This document shows positions 8,107 to 16,373 of a stretch of 64,000 nt of DNA, piece after piece (position 1 is the stretch's first letter; each line of letters starts with the position of its first letter). This DNA comes from Anaerofilum sp. An201 (GTDB taxonomy: Bacteria > Bacillota > Clostridia > Oscillospirales > Ruminococcaceae): contig NZ_NFJT01000005.1 in the NCBI RefSeq assembly GCF_002160015.1, positions 62,001 to 126,000 on the forward strand, written 5' to 3'. Position numbers and translations under genes: made by a program. The notes below the pieces were generated by a model. The model was given only the letters and a program-made list of their open reading frames with translations, was not told the DNA's origin and ran no database searches.

Positions 8107-10401
8107 ATGATCCAGAGTGTTCTCAAGCGCGACGGGCGCGTTGTGCTGTACGATGAAAGCAAGATTTCGGCCGCGGTCCTCAAGGCCCTGCAGACCACCG
8201 GAGAGGGCGGCCAGCCCGAGGCCGACCGCGTTGCCGCCGCCGTGGGCCGGGCGCTGGAGCCGGGCGCCGACGACACCCCGCCCCGCATCGAGCAGATCCA
8301 GGACGCCGTGGAGCACGAGCTGATGAAAGAGGGCTTTGAAGATACCGCGAAATCCTATATCCTCTACCGCGCCAACCGCACCCGCATCCGCGAGGCCAAC
8401 ACCAGCCTGATGAAGACGATCGACGAGATCACCAACGTGGACGCCCGCCAGAGCGACATGAAGCGCGACAACGCCAACATCGACGGCAACACCGCGATGG
8501 GCAGCATGCTGCAGATCGGCACCGCCGGCGCCAAGGCCTACAACGAGGCCTACCTGCTCACCCCCGAGCAGGCGCGCGCCCACCGCGAAGGCGACATCCA
8601 CATCCACGATTTCGACTTCTACAGCCTCACCACCACCTGCACCCAGATCGACATCGTGCGCCTGTTCCAGGGCGGCTTCTCCACCGGCCACGGCTTCCTG
8701 CGGGAGCCGCAGAGCATCCAGAGCTACGCCGCGCTGGCGGCCATCGCCATCCAGTCCAACCAGAACGACCAGCACGGCGGCCAGAGCATCCCCAACTTCG
8801 ACTACGGCATGGCGCTGGGCGTGGCCAAGACCTTTGCCAAGGCCTACCGCCGCAAGCTGGCCGAGACGCTGGAGGACCTGCTGGACAGCGAGGACGAGAG
8901 CCGGACCGCCGAGGAGGCCATCCGCTTCGCCACCGAAAAAACCGGCATGGGCCCGCGCCTGGAGCGCAACGAGAAGGAATTCGACGAGCAGGTGGCCGCC
9001 TACCTGCGCACCGCCTGCAAGGGCGGCGGCCGGTCCCTGCAGGACATCGGCCGCATCATCGCCCGCGTGCGCGCCCGCGCTACCCGCCGCGCCGACCGCG
9101 ACACCTACCAGGCGATGGAGGGCTTTGTGCATAACCTGAACACGATGCACAGCCGCGCCGGCGCCCAGACCCCCTTCTCCTCCATCAACTACGGCACCGA
9201 CACCTCCCCCGAGGGCCGCATGGTGATCCGAAACGTGCTGCTGGCCACCGACGCCGGTCTGGGCCACGGCGAGACCTGCATCTTCCCCATCCACATCTTC
9301 AAGGTGAAGGAGGGGGTCAACTACAACGAGGGCGACCCCAACTACGACCTGTTCAAGCTGAGCATGAAGGTGAGCGCCAAGCGCCTGTTCCCGAACTATG
9401 TGTTCCTGGACAGCCCCTTCAACCTGCAGTACTACAAGCCCGGCCATCCCGAGACCGAGGTGGCCACGATGGGCTGCCGCACCCGCGTGATGGGCAACGT
9501 CTACGACCCCGACCGCCAGATCAGCTACAGCCGCGGCAACCTCAGCTTCACCTCCATCAACCTGCCCCGCATCGCCATCGAGAGCCACGGCGACGAGGCC
9601 GCCTTCTACAAGAAGCTGGACGAGATGATGGAGCTGGTGGCCGGCCAGCTGCTGGACCGCTTTGAGATCCAGGCCGCCAAGCACGTCTACAACTTCCCCT
9701 TCCTGATGGGGCAGGGCGTGTGGCTGGATTCCGAGGAGCTGGGCATCAACGACACGGTGCGCGAGGTGCTCAAGCACGGCACCCTGTCCATCGGCTTCAT
9801 CGGCCTGGCCGAGACGCTCACCGCCCTCTACGGCCACCACCACGGCGAGAGCGCCGAGATGCAGAAAAAGGGCCTGGAGATCGTGCAGCACATGCGCGAC
9901 TACTGCGACCGCAAGAGCCAGGAGCTGAAGATGAACTTCACCCTGCTGGCCACCCCGGCCGAGGGGCTGTCCGGCCGCTTCATCCGCATGGACCAGCAGC
10001 GCTACGGCTCCATCCCCGGCGTGACCGACCGCGAATACTACACCAACAGCTTCCATGTGCCGGTGTGGTACCCGATCACCGCCTTTGATAAGATCCGCAT
10101 CGAGGCGCCCTATCACGCGCTGACCAACGCCGGCCACATCAGCTATGTGGAGCTGGACGGCGACACCGCCAACAATGTGGAGGCCTTCGAGAGCGTGGTG
10201 CGCTGCATGCACGACGCCGGCATCGGCTACGGCAGCATCAACCACCCCGTCGACCGCGACCCGGTGTGCGGCTATGTGGGCGTGATCGGGGATGTGTGTC
10301 CCCGCTGCGGGCGCCGCGAGGGCGAGGCCATCAGCGAGGAAAAGCTGCGCGAACTGCGCCGGATGTACCCCGGCGTTCCCCAGTTCTGCGGGTGTGAATG
10401 A
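8107..10401 (+). CDS. nrdD: Anaerobic (class III) ribonucleoside-triphosphate reductase, core subunit lacking its glycyl-radical tail
   Basis: 764 residues from the ATG at 8107, preceded by GGAG at 9 nt; in-frame ATGs upstream lack a ribosome site. Residues 1-95 are an ATP-cone (MIQSVLKRDGRVVLYDESKI), the allosteric dATP/ATP sensor. The catalytic barrel follows, with MGCRTRVMGNVYDPDRQ holding a candidate thiyl Cys. The C-terminus has VCGYVGVIGDVCPRCG, a zinc-ribbon remnant with an Asp where the first Cys would be expected, and stops at FCGCE. The classical radical motif (RRxxGYL...RVKH) is absent here and is encoded by the next gene. The enzyme makes dNTPs from NTPs without oxygen, using formate as reductant. 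NrdR-type boxes precede it. Confidence 0.95.
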   Translation: MIQSVLKRDGRVVLYDESKISAAVLKALQTTGEGGQPEADRVAAAVGRALEPGADDTPPRIEQIQDAVEHELMKEGFEDTAKSYILYRANRTRIREANTSLMKTIDEITNVDARQSDMKRDNANIDGNTAMGSMLQIGTAGAKAYNEAYLLTPEQARAHREGDIHIHDFDFYSLTTTCTQIDIVRLFQGGFSTGHGFLREPQSIQSYAALAAIAIQSNQNDQHGGQSIPNFDYGMALGVAKTFAKAYRRKLAETLEDLLDSEDESRTAEEAIRFATEKTGMGPRLERNEKEFDEQVAAYLRTACKGGGRSLQDIGRIIARVRARATRRADRDTYQAMEGFVHNLNTMHSRAGAQTPFSSINYGTDTSPEGRMVIRNVLLATDAGLGHGETCIFPIHIFKVKEGVNYNEGDPNYDLFKLSMKVSAKRLFPNYVFLDSPFNLQYYKPGHPETEVATMGCRTRVMGNVYDPDRQISYSRGNLSFTSINLPRIAIESHGDEAAFYKKLDEMMELVAGQLLDRFEIQAAKHVYNFPFLMGQGVWLDSEELGINDTVREVLKHGTLSIGFIGLAETLTALYGHHHGESAEMQKKGLEIVQHMRDYCDRKSQELKMNFTLLATPAEGLSGRFIRMDQQRYGSIPGVTDREYYTNSFHVPVWYPITAFDKIRIEAPYHALTNAGHISYVELDGDTANNVEAFESVVRCMHDAGIGYGSINHPVDRDPVCGYVGVIGDVCPRCGRREGEAISEEKLRELRRMYPGVPQFCGCE

Positions 10402-10449
10402 GAATTTGACCGAATATCGATACAAAACAACATACAGGAGGGTTTATTC

Positions 10450-10611
10450 ATGGCAGCAAAACAGAGACAATCCGTTGTGGGACAGGACGTTTCCTTCGAG
10501 CGCATCCGCCGCATCACCGGCTATCTGGTGGGCACGATGGACAAGTGGAACAACGCCAAAAAGGCCGAGGAGCGCGACCGCGTGAAGCACGGGCTGAGCA
10601 GTCATGCTTGA
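10450..10611 (+). CDS. Free-standing glycyl-radical domain of NrdD (54 residues)
   Basis: A 54-residue gene with its own strong site (AGGAGG, 8 nt before the ATG), 48 bp after nrdD and overlapping nrdG by 8 bp. Its middle, ERIRRITGYLVGT followed by WNNAKKAEERDRVKH, lines up with the C-terminus of full-length class III reductases such as E. coli NrdD (RRTCGYLG, then FNAGKQEEVKRRVKHL), whose Gly holds the radical made by NrdG. I infer that this peptide docks on the NrdD core and is activated by NrdG, in the way YfiD/GrcA supplies a spare radical domain to pyruvate formate-lyase. The alignment is by eye, but it is strong and context supports it. Confidence 0.88.
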   Translation: MAAKQRQSVVGQDVSFERIRRITGYLVGTMDKWNNAKKAEERDRVKHGLSSHA

Positions 10612-11116
10612 GATGTCCGGCATCGTGGAGGACAGCATCGTGGACGGCCCGGGCATCCGGGTGGCGTATTTTGCCCAGGGGTGCCCGCACCACTGTCCCG
10701 GCTGCCACAACCCCGAGACCTGGCCGTTTGAAGGCGGCACCCCGATGGACGAGGAGACGCTGGCCGCCATCGCGCTGGCGAATCCGCTCTGCCGGGGCGT
10801 GACCTTCTCGGGCGGCGAGCCGTTCGCGCAGGCCGAGGGCTTTGCCCGGCTGGCCGGCATCCTGAAGGCGAAGGGCTACGAGGTGGCCAGCTACACCGGC
10901 TACACCTTCGAGCAGCTGCTGCAGGGCACCGAGGCGCAGAAGGCGCTCCTTTCCCGGCTGGACGTGCTGATCGACGGACCGTATCAGGAAAGCCGCCGCA
11001 GCCTGGAGCTTGTCTTTCGCGGCAGTTCCAACCAGCGCATCCTGGACGTCCCGGCCAGCCTGGCCGCCGGACGCGCGGTGGAGCAGACCTCCGGGCGCTG
11101 GCACGGGGTATACTGA
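10604..11116 (+). CDS. nrdG: Anaerobic ribonucleotide reductase activating protein (radical SAM)
   Basis: 170 residues. FAQGCPHHCPGCHNPETW carries the CxxxCxxC motif that binds the [4Fe-4S] cluster, and VTFSGGEPFAQ is the SAM-binding GGE motif. NrdG uses a 5'-deoxyadenosyl radical to create the glycyl radical on NrdD. Its start overlaps the radical-domain gene (ATG at 10604; stop at 10609-10611), implying translational coupling between activator and target. An alternative ATG lies at 10613. A large terminator follows at 11125. Confidence 0.96.
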   Translation: MLEMSGIVEDSIVDGPGIRVAYFAQGCPHHCPGCHNPETWPFEGGTPMDEETLAAIALANPLCRGVTFSGGEPFAQAEGFARLAGILKAKGYEVASYTGYTFEQLLQGTEAQKALLSRLDVLIDGPYQESRRSLELVFRGSSNQRILDVPASLAAGRAVEQTSGRWHGVY

Positions 11117-11124
11117 CACAAAAC

Positions 11125-11180
11125 AAAAAAACCGGCGCTGCCGGACCCTGGGAAGGGTTCGGGCAGCGCCGGTTTTCTTT
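11125..11180. terminator. Bidirectional terminator after nrdG
   Basis: ACCGGCGCTGCC (11131-11142) pairs with GGCAGCGCCGGT (11162-11173), with an inner stem, an A-run before and TTTTCTTT after. Confidence 0.9.
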
Positions 11181-11209
11181 CCGGTTGGGGGGTGGGGTTC
11201 TGCGCCGGG

Positions 11210-11458
11210 TCAGCCTTTCAGGCCCTGTGCCTGCAGCATCATATTTTCCACCACAACGTCGTGGATCTCACCCAGCGAGGCGCAGTATTCCAGCACCTTC
11301 CAGGGCACATTGGTATGGAAATGCAGCTTGATGACCGTTTCATCCCCCACCACCAGCAGGCAGTCGCCGGGGATGTTCGCCACGATCCAGTCGTGGATGT
11401 CGTCCTCCGAGAGATTCTCTCCCTCGATCAGCAGCTGGGTATCAAATTTGTATTCCAT
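11210..11458 (-). CDS. Stand-alone domain related to the middle region of FakA (YloV)
   Basis: 82 residues. DTQLLIEGENLSEDD, then CLLVVGDETVIKLHFHTNVP and WKVLEYCASLGEIHDVVVENM, align with residues of about 215-300 of the FakA-like protein at 35.7-37.3 kb in this window (QFLVN, VVVIEDDEVINCHVHTADP, IENM). In FakA this segment follows the Dak2 kinase domain. Here it is complete, with a ribosome site (GGAAAGG) and a proper stop, so it is a small paralogous gene rather than a decay product. Function unknown; a lipid- or partner-binding role is possible. It follows the CmpB-like membrane gene by 25 bp, probably in one transcript. Confidence 0.75.
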   Translation of the reverse strand: MEYKFDTQLLIEGENLSEDDIHDWIVANIPGDCLLVVGDETVIKLHFHTNVPWKVLEYCASLGEIHDVVVENMMLQAQGLKG

Positions 11459-11483
11459 CGTGTGTCATCCTTTCCGCGGGCAC

Positions 11484-12350
11484 TCATTCGCCCCATTTTT
11501 CGCGCAGAGCGCGCTTCAGCTCCTCGAAGGTCTCGGCATAGGCGGTGTGCTTCATCCGCGGGAAGGCGTGCAGCAGGCGCTTCTCCACCCGCAGGCGCTG
11601 GTCCAGCAGATCGGCACGGGCAAGGTCCAGGCGCGCCTGCATCTCCACACGGCCCGCCTGCACGGCGGCCTCGGCGCCCTCGCGGCGGGCGTTCCAAGCC
11701 GCCTTGCCCTCCTCCAGCTTTCCATGCGCCGCCAGCGCCTCGCTGCCCAGGTTCTGGGCCAGATGGTCGGTGCCGTCCTGCAAAAGCGCCGTCAGGCGGC
11801 TGATCTCGCCCAGGCTGCGGTTCAGCTTGGTGATGTTCACCACCGTCACCACCGCATCGCAGACAAACAGCGCCAGCACCGGCCAGATCAGCACCTTGCC
11901 CAGCAGCGGCGGGAAGTGGTCCACCAGCATCTGGATGGCCGGATGCACCAGCAGGACCACCGCCGTGCCCGCCGCGCCCCACAAAATGCTGAATTTCAGG
12001 CAGATGTATCCGCCCAACTGGAAGCGGTGGTCGCTGTAATCCCACCAGGAGGTGTGGAAGAACTTTTTCAGCAGATATCCCGTCACCAGCTCCAGCAGGC
12101 TGGCCAGCAGCATCGCGCCCAGGAACAAAAGCAGCAGATTGTGTTTCAGCGGCGTGAGCGCCACCAGGATGATCAGCATGCCGAACCCGTAGATCGGGCA
12201 CACCGGGCCGCTGAGGAAGCCGCGGTTCACCCATTTTCCGGTGTTGATGCTGCAAAAGCACACCTCACTGCACCAGCCCAAAAATGAATACAGCACAAAA
12301 AACCACACCAGCTGGTACAGGCTGAAACCCAGGATCTGCGTCTGCCACAT
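11484..12350 (-). CDS. Putative ABC-transporter type IV (CmpB/DUF1113) membrane protein
   Basis: 288 residues. The first 175 hold about five membrane helices, with FLGWCSEVCFC, NRGFLSGPVCPIYGFG and LLELVTGYLLKKFFHTSWWDYSDHRF, highly characteristic of the PF06541 'putative ABC-transporter type IV' family of Firmicutes. The remaining 110 residues are soluble, rich in Ala, Glu and Arg, and probably helical or coiled coil facing the cytosol. Transport activity has not been proven for the family. It is translated just after the zinc-ribbon gene (3-bp gap) and before the FakA-like fragment gene. Confidence 0.85.
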   Translation of the reverse strand: MWQTQILGFSLYQLVWFFVLYSFLGWCSEVCFCSINTGKWVNRGFLSGPVCPIYGFGMLIILVALTPLKHNLLLLFLGAMLLASLLELVTGYLLKKFFHTSWWDYSDHRFQLGGYICLKFSILWGAAGTAVVLLVHPAIQMLVDHFPPLLGKVLIWPVLALFVCDAVVTVVNITKLNRSLGEISRLTALLQDGTDHLAQNLGSEALAAHGKLEEGKAAWNARREGAEAAVQAGRVEMQARLDLARADLLDQRLRVEKRLLHAFPRMKHTAYAETFEELKRALREKWGE

Positions 12351-12353
12351 GGA

Positions 12354-12782
12354 TCATTCTCCTTTTGCCAGTTTGGCGCCGCACTCCGCACAGAAGCGGG
12401 CGTCCTCTTCACAGCGGTGGCCGCAGAACGGACACACCACTGCACCCGATACCGCGTGCATCTTCGCCAGCAGGCGGTCGATCTCCTGCTGCTTCTGTTC
12501 CGCCGCGATCAGCAGACGGTCGATGGTCTGCTGGGCGGTGGGATGGGCCTCGTCGTCGGGATAGTTGCCGGTGTTCATCAGAAACAGGGTGCGCCCCATA
12601 TCGGCAAACACGCGCTCCTGCTCGCCGCGCACCCGCGCCAGCATCAGGTTCAGCTTTGCTTCGTCGTATTTATCGCTGATCGTCTGGCTTGCGCTCTGCA
12701 TCCGCCCGCGCGCTTCGTCGGCCGCCGAGTGGGCGGTGGCGGCCATGCTCTCCAGCATCCGGCGTACATCTCTGGAATCCAT
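12354..12782 (-). CDS. Small zinc-ribbon protein with helical N-terminus
   Basis: 142 residues. Residues 1-108 are charged and predicted helical (possible coiled coil). The C-terminus CPFCGHRC...FCAECGAKL is a zinc ribbon with paired CxxC motifs. No catalytic domain is visible. Such proteins often organise membrane or protein-folding partners, but no role can be assigned. It is first in a likely three-gene transcript with the CmpB-like membrane protein, which begins 3 bp after its stop. GGAAAG precedes the start. Confidence 0.75.
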   Translation of the reverse strand: MDSRDVRRMLESMAATAHSAADEARGRMQSASQTISDKYDEAKLNLMLARVRGEQERVFADMGRTLFLMNTGNYPDDEAHPTAQQTIDRLLIAAEQKQQEIDRLLAKMHAVSGAVVCPFCGHRCEEDARFCAECGAKLAKGE

Positions 12783-12877
12783 CGTTCATCTTCCTTTCTG
12801 TTGGGGGGTGAATTGCCGCCGCAGCGGCGTATTTCTTTATTTATCATTATAACACGCCCATTTTTTACGTCAACCAT

Positions 12878-12906
12878 TTGCCCCCGCGCCCCGGCGGTGG
12901 TATACT
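12878..12906 (+). promoter_or_regulatory. dinB promoter
   Basis: TTGCCC (12878-12883), 17-bp spacer, TATACT (12901-12906), 23 bp before the dinB start. No LexA box (GAAC-N4-GTTC type) is evident. Confidence 0.6.
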
Positions 12907-12929
12907 GGAACCAAAGGGGGGACAAGCGG

Positions 12930-14171
12930 ATGGAACGGGAGATCCTGCACTGCGACTGCAACAGCTTTTACGCCTCGGTGGAGCTGCTGGACCACCCCGA
13001 ACTGCGCAGCCGCCCGGTGGCGGTCTGCGGCGACCCCAGCGGACGCCACGGCATCGTGCTGGCCAAGAACGAGCCGGCCAAGCGGATGGGCGTGCAGACC
13101 GCCGAGACCATCTGGCAGGCCATGCGCAAATGCCCCGACCTCGTGCTGCTGGCGCCCCGGCGAGAAAAATACAAAGAGTACAGCAAGATCGTCAACGATA
13201 TATACAACCAGTATACAGACCTGGTGGAGCCGTTCGGCATCGACGAGAGCTGGCTGGACATCACCGGCAGCCGCCACCTGTTCGCCCCCAGCGCCCGGGC
13301 GGTGGCGCACCAGATCCGCGAGCAGGTGAAGGCCCAGACCGGCCTGACCATCTCGGTGGGGGTGAGCTTCAACAAGGTGTTCGCCAAGCTGGGCAGCGAC
13401 TACAAAAAGCCGGACGCCGTGACGGTGATCTCCCGCGCCAATTTCCGCCAGCTGGTCTGGCCGATGCCGGTGGGCGCGCTGCTGTATGTGGGCAGCGCGG
13501 TGGAGCGCGCCCTGACGGGGATGGGCATCCACACGATCGGGCAGCTGGCCGCGGCCGACCCCGCCGCGCTGGCCGACCGCTTGGGCAAGCTGGGGCGCGA
13601 ACTGCACCGCTATGCCTGCGGCGAGGACACCGCGCCGGTGCGTCCGGCCGGGCAGCACGAGCCGGTGAAGAGCGTGGGCAACGGGCTGACCTTCCGGCGC
13701 GACCTTGCGGGGCGCGAGGACGTGCACACCGCCGTCACCGCGCTGGCCGACGAGGTGGCCGGGCGTCTGCGGCGATACGGGGTGTATGCCACCGGGGTGC
13801 AGCTGACCATCCGCAGCCCGGCGCTGGCCACCATCACGCGGCAGAAAAAGCTGCCCTTTTCCACCCAGCTGGGGCGCGAGCTGACCGAAGCCTGCATGCA
13901 GCTGGCCGACGCCAACTGGAGCTACGCCCAGCCCATCCGCATGCTGACGGTGACCGCGCAGGGCATCACCGACCAGCCGCTGGCGGTGCAGCTGGATCTG
14001 TTCGGGGAGGCGGCAGCGTCCGACCCCCGGCGCGCCCGGCTGGAAAAGAGCATGGACGCCATCCGGCAGAAATTCGGCCACGCCGCCATCGGCGCGGCCA
14101 GCCAGCTGAACAACGACATGGGCCTGGACGACCTCTCGATCGACCTGCCCACAAAAGAAAAGGAGAAATAA
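12930..14171 (+). CDS. dinB: DNA polymerase IV (Y-family translesion polymerase)
   Basis: 413 residues. The N-terminal HCDCNSFYASVE carries the first catalytic Asp. FGIDESWLDIT supplies the Asp-Glu pair of the palm, and GVSFNKVFAKLGSDYKKPD is the Y-family signature. The little-finger domain occupies roughly residues 240-360. The C-terminal QLDLFGE resembles a beta-clamp binding motif (QLxLF), which would recruit it to stalled forks for error-prone bypass. AAGGGGGG lies 8 nt before the start. The next gene begins 3 bp after its stop, forming a likely operon with a Dabb-family and a phosphatase gene. Confidence 0.95.
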   Translation: MEREILHCDCNSFYASVELLDHPELRSRPVAVCGDPSGRHGIVLAKNEPAKRMGVQTAETIWQAMRKCPDLVLLAPRREKYKEYSKIVNDIYNQYTDLVEPFGIDESWLDITGSRHLFAPSARAVAHQIREQVKAQTGLTISVGVSFNKVFAKLGSDYKKPDAVTVISRANFRQLVWPMPVGALLYVGSAVERALTGMGIHTIGQLAAADPAALADRLGKLGRELHRYACGEDTAPVRPAGQHEPVKSVGNGLTFRRDLAGREDVHTAVTALADEVAGRLRRYGVYATGVQLTIRSPALATITRQKKLPFSTQLGRELTEACMQLADANWSYAQPIRMLTVTAQGITDQPLAVQLDLFGEAAASDPRRARLEKSMDAIRQKFGHAAIGAASQLNNDMGLDDLSIDLPTKEKEK

Positions 14172-14174
14172 CAC

Positions 14175-14456
14175 GTGGTAACGCACATTGTATTCTGGAA
14201 CCTGAACGACGTGCCCGAAAAAGAGCAGAACGCCGCCGAGATGAAGCGCCGTCTGGAGGCGCTGGCGGGCGTGGTGCCGGGCCTGGTGGACGCCGCCGTG
14301 CGCCGCGGCTTCGGCGGCTGGGACCTGTGTCTGGTCAGCCACCACACCAGCCGGGCGGCGCTGGAGGAATACCAGCAGCATCCCGCGCATCTGGAGGTGA
14401 AAACCTTCGTGCACAGCGTGGTGCGCGAGCGCGCCAGCTGCGATTTTGAGGACTGA
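14175..14456 (+). CDS. Dabb (stress-responsive dimeric alpha/beta barrel) family protein
   Basis: 93 residues starting with GTG at 14175, 9 nt after AGGAG within the end of dinB. VTHIVFWNLNDV at the N-terminus and YQQHPAHLEVKTFV near the C-terminus match the PF07876 fold, a small ferredoxin-like dimer. Members have diverse or unknown functions. It is co-transcribed with dinB by its 3-bp spacing, but no DNA-repair role is established. Confidence 0.85.
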   Translation: MVTHIVFWNLNDVPEKEQNAAEMKRRLEALAGVVPGLVDAAVRRGFGGWDLCLVSHHTSRAALEEYQQHPAHLEVKTFVHSVVRERASCDFED

Positions 14457-14503
14457 GCCTTTCACTGGAAAGGATATGCAGACAGCAAAGAGGAGGATGC
14501 CCG

Positions 14504-15079
14504 ATGCCGCCGATTTTTGCCAGCTGCCGCAACACCCGTCCCCTTCTGCCGGACAGCTGGCGGTTCGTGCGCAGCGACGTCCCCACCGCTGTGAGCGAAG
14601 AGGAACGCCGGTGGATGCTGGAGCGCGGCCTGCGCACGGTGGTGGATCTGCGCCAGCCGCAGGAGCGGCGGCAGAAGCCCTGTCCGCTGGAAGAGGACGC
14701 CCGCTTTGTCTACCGCTGCATGCCGGTGACCGGCGGCAGTGCAGTGCCCGCCTGCCCGCAGGAGGTGCCGCTGTCCTATCTGCGAATGGCGGATGCACAG
14801 ATGGAGCGCATCCTCGACACCATCTGGAACGCCGAAGGCGGCGTCCTGTTCTTCTGCAGCGCAGGCAAGGACCGCACCGGCGTGGTGTCGGCGCTGCTCC
14901 TGCGCCGGGCCGGCAGGAGCCGGGAAGAGATCCTGCGGGATTATATGCAGTCGGCGGAGAATCTGCGGGAGATGCTGGAAGCATACGCCCGCCGCACCGG
15001 CGCCGACATCCGCGTCATCACGCCGCAGCCGGAATACATGGAAACATTCCTGGACGCGGCGGCGGGATTTCCCGTGTGA
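14504..15079 (+). CDS. Tyrosine-protein phosphatase (Y_phosphatase3 family)
   Basis: 191 residues. FFCSAGKDRTGVVSALLL is the CX5R catalytic loop of this family (usually HCSAGKDRTG), with Cys nucleophile and Arg. The His normally before the Cys is Phe here, which could lower activity. FVRSDVPTAVSEEE and TVVDLRQPQER at the N-terminus also fit. The enzyme would hydrolyse phosphotyrosine or another phosphoester in the cytosol. AGAGGAGG precedes the ATG; it is third in the dinB transcript and followed by a terminator. Confidence 0.88.
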   Translation: MPPIFASCRNTRPLLPDSWRFVRSDVPTAVSEEERRWMLERGLRTVVDLRQPQERRQKPCPLEEDARFVYRCMPVTGGSAVPACPQEVPLSYLRMADAQMERILDTIWNAEGGVLFFCSAGKDRTGVVSALLLRRAGRSREEILRDYMQSAENLREMLEAYARRTGADIRVITPQPEYMETFLDAAAGFPV

Positions 15080-15096
15080 ACGGCGCTTTCAATGCG

Positions 15097-15136
15097 AAAA
15101 ACCACATCCTGCTTTGCACGCGGGATGTGGTTTTTC
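15097..15136. terminator. Bidirectional terminator between phosphatase and aminotransferase
   Basis: AAAAACCACATCC (15097-15109) pairs with GGATGTGGTTTTT (15123-15135); A-run on one side, T-run on the other. Confidence 0.88.
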
Positions 15137-15140
15137 TGCA

Positions 15141-16316
15141 TCACTCGGATCTTGCCAGCCGGCGGAACAGCTCCAGCGACCGGCGCAGCATCTCCGGCTG
15201 CACACAGTAGGAGATGCGCACATGGCCCGGACATCCGAACCCGTCCCCCGGCACCACCAGCAGGTCCTTTTCCATCGCGCGGCGGCTGAAAGCGCCGGCA
15301 TCGCCGCCCGGCACCGCCGGGAACAGATAGAAGGCACCGTCCGGACGGGGACACTCATATCCCGCCTCCACCAGCGCATTGTACAGGGTATCGCGGTTTT
15401 CGCGGTAGACCGACAGATCGGCGGTGTTCCCCGGCAGCTGTGCCACCACCCGCTGGAACAGCGCCGGGGCGTTCACATAGCCCAGCGCGCGCCCAGCGCC
15501 GCACACCGCTGCATAGACCTGCTGCCAGTCCTCCACACAGGGCGGCACCAGCGCATACCCGATGCGCTGCCCCGGCAGCGACAGGCTCTTCGACCAGGAA
15601 TAGCAGACCAGCGTGTTGCCGTAGAGCGCGGGCAGCCAGGGCACCTCCACGCCGTAGACGATCTCGCGGTAGGGCTCGTCCGAGATCAGGTAGATGGGGT
15701 GGCCGTATCTTGCCGAGGCGTCCCGCAGCAGATCGGCCAGCGCCGTGAGCGTTTCGCGGGTGTAGACCGCGCCGGAGGGGTTGTTGGGGCTGTTGACGAT
15801 CACCGCTTTGGTGTGCTCGTTCAGGCAGCCCTCCAGCGCCGAAAGGTCGATCTGGAAGTCCTGTGCCGCCGGGCACACCACCAGCTTCGCCCCCGCTCCC
15901 TGCTCCACAAAACAGCGGTATTCCGGGAAAAACGGCGCGATGGCCACAAATTCATCCCCCGGCAGCGCCAGCGCCTTGAAGCAGGCCGACAGCGCCGCCG
16001 CCGCACCGGCGGTCATGTAGAGGTGGTCGGCCGACACACCGGCGGCAAACCGGCGGTTGAGGTCCTCCGCCACCGCCGCGCGCACTTCCGGCGCGCCCGG
16101 CGCGCTGGTGTAGCCGTGCAGGGACACCGGGTCCTCGCAGACCAGCTTTGCCAGCAGGGCGGCCACCTCGGGCGGCGCGGGGACACTGGGGTTGCCCAGG
16201 CTGAAATCAAACACATGCTCGCGGCCCACCACCGCGGCGCGCTGGTTGCCGTACTCGAACAGCTCGCGGATCACCGAGCGGCTGGTCCCCAGCCGCAGCA
16301 TTTCGGACGAAATCAT
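15141..16316 (-). CDS. PLP-dependent aminotransferase class I/II (AspB-like)
   Basis: 391 residues from the ATG at 16316 (MISSEMLRLG), preceded by GGAAAGGAAAG; upstream in-frame starts lack a ribosome site. VFDFSLGNPSVPAPPEV is the N-terminal substrate arm, VNSPNNPSGAVY and LISDEPYREIVYG hold the Asn and Asp/Tyr that bind PLP, and YSWSKSLSLPGQRIGY has the Schiff-base Lys. The fold-type I enzyme transfers amino groups between amino acids and 2-oxoacids; aspartate or aromatic aminotransferase are the likeliest. It lies 57 bp after recQ on the same strand. Confidence 0.9.
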   Translation of the reverse strand: MISSEMLRLGTSRSVIRELFEYGNQRAAVVGREHVFDFSLGNPSVPAPPEVAALLAKLVCEDPVSLHGYTSAPGAPEVRAAVAEDLNRRFAAGVSADHLYMTAGAAAALSACFKALALPGDEFVAIAPFFPEYRCFVEQGAGAKLVVCPAAQDFQIDLSALEGCLNEHTKAVIVNSPNNPSGAVYTRETLTALADLLRDASARYGHPIYLISDEPYREIVYGVEVPWLPALYGNTLVCYSWSKSLSLPGQRIGYALVPPCVEDWQQVYAAVCGAGRALGYVNAPALFQRVVAQLPGNTADLSVYRENRDTLYNALVEAGYECPRPDGAFYLFPAVPGGDAGAFSRRAMEKDLLVVPGDGFGCPGHVRISYCVQPEMLRRSLELFRRLARSE

Positions 16317-16373
16317 CTTTCCTTTCCCCTTTCTTCTACAAAATGTATATTTATATCCAAATATACACAAAAA

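Noticed and set aside
10260-10330. CGYVG in the long NrdD chain as the radical glycine
   Set aside because: It is part of a zinc-ribbon (VCGYVG...CPRCG) and lacks the following FN.GK..E..RVKH stretch, which is found in the separate 54-residue gene.
8017-10425. 802-codon antisense frame opposite nrdD
   Set aside because: Val/His/Gly/Ala-rich low-complexity product typical of the reverse frame of a highly biased gene; nrdD itself has clear motifs, promoter and operon context.
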